A DNA stretch of 64,000 nucleotides from Longimicrobium sp. (lineage in GTDB: Bacteria; Gemmatimonadota; Gemmatimonadetes; Longimicrobiales; Longimicrobiaceae), in NCBI GenBank assembly GCA_036389135.1, contig DASVQP010000003.1:57612-121611 (forward strand), written 5' to 3'. The notes beneath the pieces are model-generated. The model was not told the DNA's origin and ran no database searches. It worked only from the letters and a program-made list of their open reading frames with translations. This document shows, piece by piece, positions 35,453-42,758 of this stretch. The position numbers were made by a program, and so were the translations under genes. Positions within the stretch are counted from its first letter, which is position 1. The number at the start of each line of letters is the position of its first letter.

Positions 35453-35926
35453 ATGAACTGGGTCCTGATCATTTTGGCTGGGCTGCTCGGACTGAGTGGG
35501 CTGGGAGTGCTCGCCGCGTGGATGATGATTCCACGTCGCATTCCGATCACCTCCGCAGCGACCCTCCACCCCGTGTTGGAGGAGCTACTTTCTACCCCCG
35601 ATCCGCGGGGCCACATTTTCGTTCGCGTGGAGCGTGGTCCCGAGTCGCTGCAGTTTCACCGACGTGAGACAGAACGGGCAGGTGCGCGCGTATATTTGGA
35701 GTACCCTGTCGCAGCCTGGTCCGAGCCTTACCGCGATACTGTGCGCATGTGCGCCTTCCAAACGGGATGCTCTGTTTCTTTGCGGAGCGGCGACCGACCG
35801 GCTACTGTTGTGGACTGTGGAACCGACATGGCTCGCGCAAGTGAGTTCGCTTGGCGACTGCTCATCGAGGCATACGATGTAGGAGCGGGGAAAGCGGTTC
35901 TGGCGTACCTTCTGTATCGAGCTTAG
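35453..35926 (+). CDS. Candidate immunity protein of the Rhs toxin
   Basis: 157 residues with an N-terminal membrane anchor (VLIILAGLLGLSGLGVLAAW) and a globular domain rich in Arg and Glu. It lies 80 bases after Rhs and has lower GC than its neighbours, as immunity genes often do. The role is inferred only from position; the membrane anchor would place it where a periplasmic or membrane-acting toxin is met. Confidence 0.55.
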   Translation: MNWVLIILAGLLGLSGLGVLAAWMMIPRRIPITSAATLHPVLEELLSTPDPRGHIFVRVERGPESLQFHRRETERAGARVYLEYPVAAWSEPYRDTVRMCAFQTGCSVSLRSGDRPATVVDCGTDMARASEFAWRLLIEAYDVGAGKAVLAYLLYRA

Positions 35927-36042
35927 GAAAGAACCACAGGACATTACAGCGGAAACATTGGGGCTGTCGATCAACGCACGGGGAGCTTGGCCGGATGGCT
36001 GGGCTCCCCGACTACTATGGTTGACACACCACCCGTTTTGCG

Positions 36043-36838
36043 GATTGGAGGAGCACCGCTACAGGCGCTGGGGCCGCCGCATCGAGGTACGCTTCCGCCC
36101 CGACCCGCGTGCACCGCCTGCGCGACTCTGAAGATGCAGCACCTCACGCGCTACGTGTGGGATGGCGACCAGGTGCTCTACGAGGTCCGCAGCCCGGACG
36201 AAAGCGATCACCCAACGGACAGTCCATCCTCCGCCGCATACGGCCGGGCCGGCTACACGCACGGCGGGGTGATCGATGCGCCGCTCGACCTGATCCGCAT
36301 GGGGCACGCCGGCGACACCGCGACCGTCGTCGTGCCGCATCGGACCGCGCTGGGCCGGCACGACCGCGGAGCGCGCATCGCCGGCCCCGACGTGGCGATC
36401 AACTGGCCCGGCGCACACTGGAACGCCTTCCGCAAGCCGATGGACCCTTCCCCCAAGCCAGGAGGGTGGGCCGGGAGCCTCATCACCGGGTCTGCGGACC
36501 AGTCGGGTCTGCAGTACATGCGCAACCGCTACTATGACCCGCGCACCGGGCAGTTCACGCAGCAGGACCCCATCGGCCTGGCCGGAGGGCTGAACACCTA
36601 CGGCTTTGCCGATGGCGATCCGGTCACCACTCCACACCATGCCGCCACTCAGGCACAACGGCGTGCCGGTGGGGGCACTTATGGCGCAGAGCGGAGGATC
36701 GGGTACCGTGCTCTGCGAACCGCTGGGTTGAGCGCCGACGAGGCTCGCGCCAATATCGTCCGGGCCGATCACTACTTCAATTCGCTCGGCGTCCAGACAT
36801 CGACACCAACCCGCATCCCAGGCAATCGCCCCCGATGA
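36043..36838 (+). pseudogene. Displaced Rhs 3' end with alternative toxin tip
   Basis: From about 36043 the DNA closely follows the Rhs gene at 34290-34880, through RYYDPRTGQFTQQDPIGL, then switches to a new tip of about 70 residues (HHAATQAQRRAGGGTYGAER ... NSLGVQTSTPTRIPGNRP). A frame difference near the left edge and no credible start (only a TTG at 35987) show it is an orphan module, not an independent gene. The tip is not recognised; its stop overlaps the next gene by four bases. Confidence 0.8.
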
Positions 36839-37179
36839 GTAAAACGGCCATTCAAAGAACAGTCGAAGTGCTAGTCGGCCTGCTCGCGAGTGAGAACTAC
36901 GCCGAGATTGAGTCGATGACGGCCGGCACCCGGATGAGCAAGCAAGATATTGCCGGTTCCGTCGCGGAGTACGGACGCACTATTGTCGTTCCTCCAACTA
37001 CGGCTTACGAACAGCTCGATAGCATTGAGGTCACCGCCGCGTCGTCACGCACCTGGTCAGTGACCATGCCGCTCTGGACCGTGGAGGAGGGTAGATCCGA
37101 CCTAACCATGGAATTGACGCTAGTCGAGCAGTCCGATGGTACACTGAAGGTGGAGTTGGACAACCTCCACGTACTGTGA
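36835..37179 (+). CDS. Candidate immunity protein of the orphan Rhs tip
   Basis: 114 residues. ATG overlaps the tip's TGA (ATGA). The protein is a compact alpha/beta type; MSKQDIAGSVAEYGRTIVVP, then SVTMPLWTVEEGRSDLTMEL resemble a small family (possibly DUF7668) that I associate with toxin-immunity loci. That memory could not be checked. Coupling to the tip supports the role. Confidence 0.6.
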   Translation: MSKTAIQRTVEVLVGLLASENYAEIESMTAGTRMSKQDIAGSVAEYGRTIVVPPTTAYEQLDSIEVTAASSRTWSVTMPLWTVEEGRSDLTMELTLVEQSDGTLKVELDNLHVL

Positions 37180-37439
37180 GAGGAAGTTATCGAGCTTTCT
37201 TCCATGCTGCGGCATTGGAGGTAAACAACGTAATGCGGGAGCCGCAACGGTGAACCCGAGTGTCTGAATTGGCAGCGGCGCCAACACCGGATTGGGGCCC
37301 ACCGACCTCGGAGTACCCGTGTTAGCTTGCGATAATATCGACGGACAGTGACTCGCAAGTCACTCTTAAGCACGCACGGCACGGGGACGTAGGCGAGGGC
37401 ACGTGCAGCGCTCCAGGCTCGCTGACGCCACGGAGGGGC

Positions 37440-37484
37440 AAAGGCCTCCTCCCGGCACAGCGCCCGGGACCGGGGCCCTTCTTT
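37440..37484 (+). terminator. Cassette hairpin 5 (ACAGCG-loop family)
   Basis: Copy of hairpin 2 (AAAGGCCTCCTCCCGG, CACAGCG loop, then ACCGGGGCCCTTCTTT). It begins the duplicated block of 37.44-38.09 kb. The preceding 37.18-37.44 kb has no gene or clear site. Confidence 0.75.
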
Positions 37485-37552
37485 GTGCCCCCACCCGCCC
37501 GGATCACCCGGATCGCACGCAGCCGCGTGCATCAAAAGTTAAATAAGGCCCG

Positions 37553-37593
37553 CGGAGGCCCCGCCCGGCACAGCGCCCGGGTAGCGGGCCTCC
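37553..37593 (+). terminator. Cassette hairpin 6 (ACAGCG-loop family)
   Basis: Copy of hairpin 3: GGAGGCCCCGCCCGG, CACAGCG, then CCCGGGTAGCGGGCCTCC. It keeps its pairing despite several base changes. Confidence 0.75.
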
Positions 37594-37630
37594 GCCGCTT
37601 CACGAACCCACATTCCGGAGGACACGAAAC

Positions 37631-37888
37631 ATGAAATCGATTCGCGCGCGCCTGGCCGCGCTCGCCGCCGGCTACCTGCTGGCGCTCCTCTCCACCAGCG
37701 GCCTGGACGAGATCAGCCCCGAACTCTCCGCGCAGCTGCACGCCTGGATGGAGCACGGCTTCGAGCTGCTCTTCCTGCTCGGCTACGCCGTCAGAAGCGG
37801 TGGAACCCCACCGGCGCCTACACCGGCGAGGCCGCACGCAGGCTGGAGCACGTGGCCGGAGTCCAGCCGTAGGCATCACCTGGCGTAG
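37631..37888 (+). pseudogene. Damaged second copy of the holin-like gene
   Basis: The first 53 residues match the gene at 30.55 kb with a few changes (TTSGLAEI to STSGLDEI). A 16-base deletion near 37793 then removes IHPWLQ and shifts the frame, so the tail becomes RSGGTPPAPTPARPHAGWST. The original stop codon is out of frame. Confidence 0.85.
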
Positions 37889-37905
37889 TCAGCACACAAT
37901 CCAAG

Positions 37906-37950
37906 AAGGGCCCCCACCCGGCAGAGCGCCGGGGCGCGGGGCCCTTTTCG
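37906..37950 (+). terminator. Cassette hairpin 7 (ACAGCG-loop family)
   Basis: Copy of hairpin 4 (AAGGGCCCCCACCCGGC, AGAGC, GCCGGGGCGCGGGGCCCTT). It is upstream of the Rhs 5' remnant, exactly as hairpin 4 is upstream of intact Rhs. Confidence 0.75.
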
Positions 37951-37977
37951 CGGCACCGACCAAACCGAGGACGACCT

Positions 37978-38094
37978 ATGAAGCAGAGACAGAAGATGTT
38001 CAGCCTGTCGGGCGCGTTGCCACGGGGTTGCTGGCCGGCGATCCCGCCCCGCCACAGGTGAGCGTGGCGGACGCGAACCCCGGCACCAGACGGA
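37978..38094 (+). pseudogene. 5' remnant of a second Rhs gene
   Basis: Starts MKQRQKMFSLSGALP like the intact Rhs, but an internal deletion in the signal-peptide region shifts the frame to a stop at 38061. DNA similarity continues to the GTGAGCGTGGCGGACGCGAA stretch and ends near 38094. No YD-repeat sequence follows. Confidence 0.85.
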
Positions 38095-38336
38095 GGCGTA
38101 TCGAAGTGTTCGGCTGATTTTACGACACCAATGGATTATTGATCCGACGTGCGCCCTTCGGGAGAACATCTGCATCGGCCGTTCTTTTCAGGTACCCTTG
38201 GCGGCGGTTGTTGCGCACGAACTGATCGGCTACACATTTACTATTAGACGATCGCTCGGCGCGGTATGAACAGCGGTGAGCCGTAGGCGCCTGGGGGTAC
38301 AGGTATCACGCTCGCGGCCGCCGGAGAGAGGAGCAG

Positions 38337-38714
38337 ATGCTCGCATTGAATATACAGAAGCGCATGATGAACTGGTCGGCGATCCTGGTGATCCTCACCG
38401 GCGCCTGCACCACGAACCCACGCGGCTTCCGCTTTGAAGAGCAAGTACTTGCGGATGCATCTGCAGTGACCCGTGAGCATCTTCGGAGCCGGGCTCGAAC
38501 GGCCTCGGCGGACAGCGCCGGCGGCGCGCGCATGGTCGCAGCCGCTGAGGCCTACTCGAGTCCAAAGCTTCTCGTTCTGGAACCATGTCACACCGAAGTC
38601 CGGTTCTCATACCGCTACGATGGGCAAGAGAACCACGGCGCTGCCGATCTCGACTACGATAGAACCCGGCGATCCTGGGTGTTGAGGCGCCTGTGGGTCA
38701 TTCATGAAGAATAG
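38337..38714 (+). CDS. Small lipoprotein, possible orphan immunity protein
   Basis: 125 residues with GAGAGGAG upstream. The signal peptide ends in a lipobox LTGAC near residue 23. The C-terminal half is beta-rich and charged (VRFSYRYDGQENHGAADLDY). It stands at the end of the Rhs remnants, where immunity genes of lost tips are often left; this is speculation. Confidence 0.55.
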   Translation: MLALNIQKRMMNWSAILVILTGACTTNPRGFRFEEQVLADASAVTREHLRSRARTASADSAGGARMVAAAEAYSSPKLLVLEPCHTEVRFSYRYDGQENHGAADLDYDRTRRSWVLRRLWVIHEE

Positions 38715-38771
38715 GCCTCGCTGGCTCATGCTCGGAGGATCACGATCTCCGAGCGCACTCAAGCACTTCCG

Positions 38772-39728
38772 TCAAAACTCCCCGATCATCCCGATCTCCG
38801 TCTTCAACTCGTAGCCCAGTTCGCGCTTCACCGTCGCCTGCGCGAGGTCGATCAGGCCCCGGACGTCATCGGAGGTGGCGCCGCCCAGGTTGACCATGAT
38901 GTTGGCGTGCTTGTGGAAGATCTGCGCGCTCCCCAGCACGTGCCCCTTGAGCCCGCACTGGTCGATCAGGCGGCCCGCGCCTACGCCCTCGATCTTCTGG
39001 AAGACGGAGCCGGCGCTCGGGTATAGCCAGAGGTCCGGGTGCCGGTCGTCGCGCCACATCAGGTTCTCGCGGATCACGTCGCGCAGCACCTCGCGCGGGG
39101 TGGGGTCGAGGCGAAAGGTGACGTCAAGCACCACATCCTTGCGGTCGTGCAGGATGCTGTAGTCGTAGCCGAAGTTGAAGTAGGCGCAGTCCACCTCCCG
39201 CACGTCGCCTTCCTCGGTGAGGACGGTGGCGCCCTCCACCACCTCCTCGATGAACACCGTGCGCTCCCGCTCCGGCGCGGGCGAGAGGAAGTGGAGGTTC
39301 TGCCAGACCGCTCCGCCCACCGTGCTGGGAATCCCTACGAAGTGATGCAGCCCCCCCAGGCCCCGCGCGACGGTCGCCTGGATCAGGTCGTGGTACACCT
39401 TGGCCCCGCCCCCCGCCTTGACGCGGTTGTCGTCCAGGAATTCGACGTGCTCAACCTCGTTCTTGATCACCAGCCCGCGGAAGCCCCGGTCGCCGATCAG
39501 GATGTTGGCTCCCATCCCCAGCAGGAAGAAGGGGATCTCCAGCTCGCGCGCGGCAAGCACGGCCCGGGCGAGCTCGTCCGGGGTCAGCGCGCGGTAGAGC
39601 ATGTCCGCCGGGCCGCCGATCTTGAAGGTGGTGAACGGCCCCAACAGCGCGTCGCGCTCCAGGCGGTCTGCGCCGAGGCGGGCTTCCAGTTCGCCCACCG
39701 CGGGGCCGAGGGTGTTCGAGTGGGGCAT
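38772..39728 (-). CDS. murB: UDP-N-acetylenolpyruvoylglucosamine reductase
   Basis: 318 residues. MurB motifs: TTFKIGGPADML near residue 33 (FAD site), GMGANILIGDRGF near 75, GIPSTVGGAVWQN near 135, the catalytic Ser in YPSAGSVFQKIEG near 245, and the C-terminal Glu in LKTEIGMIG. It reduces UDP-GlcNAc-enolpyruvate to UDP-MurNAc with NADPH and FAD. It stands alone rather than in a cell-wall cluster. Confidence 0.95.
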   Translation of the reverse strand: MPHSNTLGPAVGELEARLGADRLERDALLGPFTTFKIGGPADMLYRALTPDELARAVLAARELEIPFFLLGMGANILIGDRGFRGLVIKNEVEHVEFLDDNRVKAGGGAKVYHDLIQATVARGLGGLHHFVGIPSTVGGAVWQNLHFLSPAPERERTVFIEEVVEGATVLTEEGDVREVDCAYFNFGYDYSILHDRKDVVLDVTFRLDPTPREVLRDVIRENLMWRDDRHPDLWLYPSAGSVFQKIEGVGAGRLIDQCGLKGHVLGSAQIFHKHANIMVNLGGATSDDVRGLIDLAQATVKRELGYELKTEIGMIGEF

Positions 39729-39986
39729 TCGCCGCGTGCGTGTGGAGGTGGATGGGCGAGAACGACGCGGGCGGGGTTGCAAGGGCGGTGCCCTGCGGAG
39801 TGCGCGCGCCGTTTACGCCTCCGCGCGTGCACCAACGGGCACCCGCAGACCCTCCGCATGCGTTCGTTTGCTCAAGCAAGAACCTCTAAAACAAGTGGAC
39901 GATGGGCTGAACGGTGGCCTCACAGTCCCGCTGGTCACGCCCGCGCATGCATCCGGCCAGCGTCCGGACCTGTTCACTCCGTTCAG

Positions 39987-40015
39987 TTGTGCGGCGCTGG
40001 CTCACTCTATATCGT
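39987..40015 (+). promoter_or_regulatory. Predicted promoter of the TPR gene
   Basis: TTGTGC at 39987-39992, 17 bases, TATCGT at 40010-40015, 45 bases upstream of the ATG. The -10 is the same hexamer as in front of the lipoprotein cluster. The rest of the 332-base divergent gap with murB shows nothing else. Confidence 0.4.
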
Positions 40016-40060
40016 TTGTTTCACGACGAAGCATGATTCACAACCGGATGCGGAGATACG

Positions 40061-41347
40061 ATGGGGGAAGCCGGATCTAAGCGCTCACGCCGCCCGTCCC
40101 GGCGCTGGGTGGTGCCGCCGGGGCTGCGCTACACGGACGAGCCTTTCGACGGCTTCGCCGTGGTCGACGAGCTGCGCAACGCGCTCGGGCTGCTCCTGTG
40201 GCAATCCCTTCGCGACGTAGATTTGTGGTCGGCCACGGAGCCGGAGGAGCATCCGCTCCTCTTCGCCCCCGGGGCGGCGGACCGGCGCCGCATCGAGCTG
40301 GCCTCCGTGCCCGAGGCGCGGGCGGTGCAGTCGCCGCTCCTGGCGATCGCGCGGCTGCTGGACGGCGAGCCGGCGCACGCCGCCGAGCTGACGGAGACCT
40401 GCCTGGCCGTCTCGCGCTGGGCGATCTCGACGGGGTACCGGCGCACGGCGCTGGCCTTTGGCGAAGCGGCCGCGGTGGTGTCGCCGCACGACGCGGAGGC
40501 GGCGTACTGGGTGGGTTACCTCTCGCGGCGCGCGGCGCAGTACCGGCGGGCGGAGACGTGGTACCGCCGCACCATCGGCCTGGCGCGGCGAAACGACGAT
40601 TGGAAGTCGTACGGGATGGCGTACTGCGGGTGGGCCAACCTCCTCATCCAGCGCGGCGACTACGCGGGCGCGCGCGACAAGCTGATGGTGGCGCTGCGGG
40701 CGGCGCGCCGGCACGGGCTGTGGAACATCAAGCCGCTGGCGCTCCACGACCTGTGCTGCATCGCCATCCGCAACGGCAACGCGGAGGAGGTGACCTCGTT
40801 CGCGCGCAAGGCGTTCCGCGCGTACGGGCGGCGCCACCCGCGGGTGGTGGCGCTGGCGCACGACGTAGCCTTCTTCTGGATGCTGCAGGGGTACTTCGCG
40901 CCGGCGTTGCGCGTCTTCCGGGCGGTGGCCGTGCACGTGGAGGACCGGCCGCACCGCCTCCTGGCGCTTTCCAGCGTGGCGCGCGCCGCGGGCGGGGTGG
41001 GCGACCGCTTCACCTACAACGAGGCGTGGGCGGACACCTGGCAGCTGATCGACTCCAGCGAGGACACGGAAAAGGTGGCGGAGGCGCTGGTGAACCTGGC
41101 CCACGGCGCCGCGGGGATCGGCGACCGCGACCGGGCCAACATCGCGGCGGGGCAGGCGCTGACGGTGGCGCTGCAGCGCAAGGAGCCGGAGCAGCGCAAC
41201 GCCGCCGAGGCGATTCTGAACGCGCTGCGCCGCGCCGAGCCCGTGGGCCCGGCGCTGCGCTCCATGTCCACGGCACCCGGCGCGGCCGCCGACGCGCTCT
41301 CCAGCGAGCTGGCGGAGGTGCTGAGTACGGCTACGCTCGAAGTTTGA
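40061..41347 (+). CDS. Tetratricopeptide-repeat protein
   Basis: 428 residues with GGAG upstream. Helix pairs with TPR spacing occupy most of the protein, for example AAYWVGYLSRRAAQYRRAET, AYCGWANLLIQRGDYAGARD and VALAHDVAFFWMLQGYFAPA. The N-terminal 60 residues are basic, then hydrophobic. It is probably a protein-interaction scaffold or regulator; no effector domain is seen. Confidence 0.75.
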   Translation: MGEAGSKRSRRPSRRWVVPPGLRYTDEPFDGFAVVDELRNALGLLLWQSLRDVDLWSATEPEEHPLLFAPGAADRRRIELASVPEARAVQSPLLAIARLLDGEPAHAAELTETCLAVSRWAISTGYRRTALAFGEAAAVVSPHDAEAAYWVGYLSRRAAQYRRAETWYRRTIGLARRNDDWKSYGMAYCGWANLLIQRGDYAGARDKLMVALRAARRHGLWNIKPLALHDLCCIAIRNGNAEEVTSFARKAFRAYGRRHPRVVALAHDVAFFWMLQGYFAPALRVFRAVAVHVEDRPHRLLALSSVARAAGGVGDRFTYNEAWADTWQLIDSSEDTEKVAEALVNLAHGAAGIGDRDRANIAAGQALTVALQRKEPEQRNAAEAILNALRRAEPVGPALRSMSTAPGAAADALSSELAEVLSTATLEV

Positions 41348-41351
41348 CAAC

Positions 41352-41443
41352 AACAGCCTCACACGGAGAGCACAGAAGGAACTGAAAGCCACAAACAACA
41401 CCTTGTGCAGTTCTCTCTGTGGCTCTGTGTCTCTGTGTGAGAT
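41352..41443 (+). repeat. Hairpin repeat, CACACGGAGAGCACAG family
   Basis: AGCCTCACACGGAGAGCACA is mirrored by CTCTGTGTCTCTGTGTGAG. It separates the TPR gene from the convergent lipoprotein gene and may end both transcripts. Confidence 0.8.
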
Positions 41444-41449
41444 CGCTGT

Positions 41450-41650
41450 TCAGACCACCGTCGTGTCGCTCGCGGCAGACTGCGTCGTTCCGTCGGAGGG
41501 GGGCGGGGGCGGCGGGGGGGTGACGGTGCCCGAGCCCATCAGGCCGCCGCCCTCGCGCAGCGGATTCGCATCGGGCGCGGGGCCGGTCGCGCTCTCGCCG
41601 CACGCCGCCAGCACCAGCAACCCGGCCAGGAACCATTGCCTCGTCTTCAT
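41450..41650 (-). CDS. Small Pro-rich lipoprotein
   Basis: 66 residues: MKTRQWFLAGLLVLAACGES is a lipoprotein signal with Cys17, followed by a disordered Pro/Thr/Ser tail. Not recognised. The 310-base gap after it (41651-41960) shows no gene or clear site. Confidence 0.55.
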   Translation of the reverse strand: MKTRQWFLAGLLVLAACGESATGPAPDANPLREGGGLMGSGTVTPPPPPPPSDGTTQSAASDTTVV

Positions 41651-41960
41651 ATCCGGCGCTCCCCTGGTGAAAGATGTGCGGCGCACGGTCGCGCACCGCC
41701 TCTTCACCAAAGGTATGCAGGGTCGTTCACTCCGTACACTTTAGCTGATGGCGCATCCGGGGCGGGGTTGGCTGGTGTGGGAGGTGCCGCGTGGCGGGAA
41801 AGGCTGTGGGTCGCTGCGAGTGGGGTAGCGGCGGCGCGCCGTTGGGAACGCGCGGAGTATCGGATAGCGATCCGTGGCCGCTTTCACGCCCTCGCCCGCG
41901 GCCCGTTTCTTCCGGCCACCACGCCAAGCACTTGCCGGCCGTCCCCCGCACTCGAGCACG

Positions 41961-42674
41961 ATGATCTTTCCCGACCGTCCCCTGGTGCTGGGCCACCGCG
42001 GCTCCCCCGCGCGCGCGCCGGAGAACACGCTGCTCGCCTTCCGCCTGGCCCGCGAGGAGGGGGCAGACGGGGTGGAGCTGGACGTACAGCCGGGGGGCGA
42101 CGGCACGCCCGTGGTGATCCACGACGCGACGCTGGACCGCACCACCGACCGCGAGGGCGCGGTGTCGGCGATGTCGTGGGCGGAGGTGTCGGCGGCGCGC
42201 TCGCGGGGCGAGCCGGTGCCGCGGCTGGAGCAGGCGGCGGCGTGGGCGGCGGAAAGCGGCGCATGGCTCAACGTCGAGATCAAGTCGCCGGGTGCGGAGG
42301 CGGCGTCGATCGCGGGCATCGAGGCGGCGGGTGTCCTCGATCGCACCTTCTTTTCGTCCTTTCTGCCGGACGTAGTGGCCCGAGTGGGAGAGCTGGCGCC
42401 GCACGCCGCGCGCTTCCTCCTCACCGAGCGCTGGGACGACGTTGCGCGGAGGACGGTGCGGCGGCTGGGGGTCCGCGGCGTGTGCCTCCACCACTCCGCC
42501 GCCACGCCCGCCGCGCTGGCCGAGCTGCAAGGCGCTGGGCTGGACGCGGTGGTGTGGACGGTGGACGATCCTGGGCGGCTGCGCGAGCTGCTGCGCGCGG
42601 GAGTCAGCGGCGTGATCACCAACCACCCCGCGCGGGGGGTGGAGGCGCTTCGCGAGGTGATGGGCGGCATCTAA
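41961..42674 (+). CDS. Glycerophosphodiester phosphodiesterase
   Basis: 237 residues. The GDPD motif is HRGSPARAPENTLLAF near the N-terminus, with ELDVQPGGDGTPVVIHDATL providing the metal-binding Glu/Asp and the second catalytic His. NVEIKSP and WTVDDPGRLRELLRAGVSG follow in normal order. No signal peptide, so cytoplasmic. It cleaves glycerophosphodiesters to glycerol-3-phosphate and an alcohol. Confidence 0.92.
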   Translation: MIFPDRPLVLGHRGSPARAPENTLLAFRLAREEGADGVELDVQPGGDGTPVVIHDATLDRTTDREGAVSAMSWAEVSAARSRGEPVPRLEQAAAWAAESGAWLNVEIKSPGAEAASIAGIEAAGVLDRTFFSSFLPDVVARVGELAPHAARFLLTERWDDVARRTVRRLGVRGVCLHHSAATPAALAELQGAGLDAVVWTVDDPGRLRELLRAGVSGVITNHPARGVEALREVMGGI

Positions 42675-42758
42675 GCCGTTCCTGGCGCGGCGCTTGCCCC
42701 TGCGAAGCGTGGCGGCCCCGCCGGACGGGCGGGGCGCCCCGACCCGTGCACCCCTACC

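Noticed and set aside
25100..38714. Complete prophage
   Set aside because: No integrase, terminase, portal, capsid or replication genes, and no flanking direct repeats of attachment type were seen.
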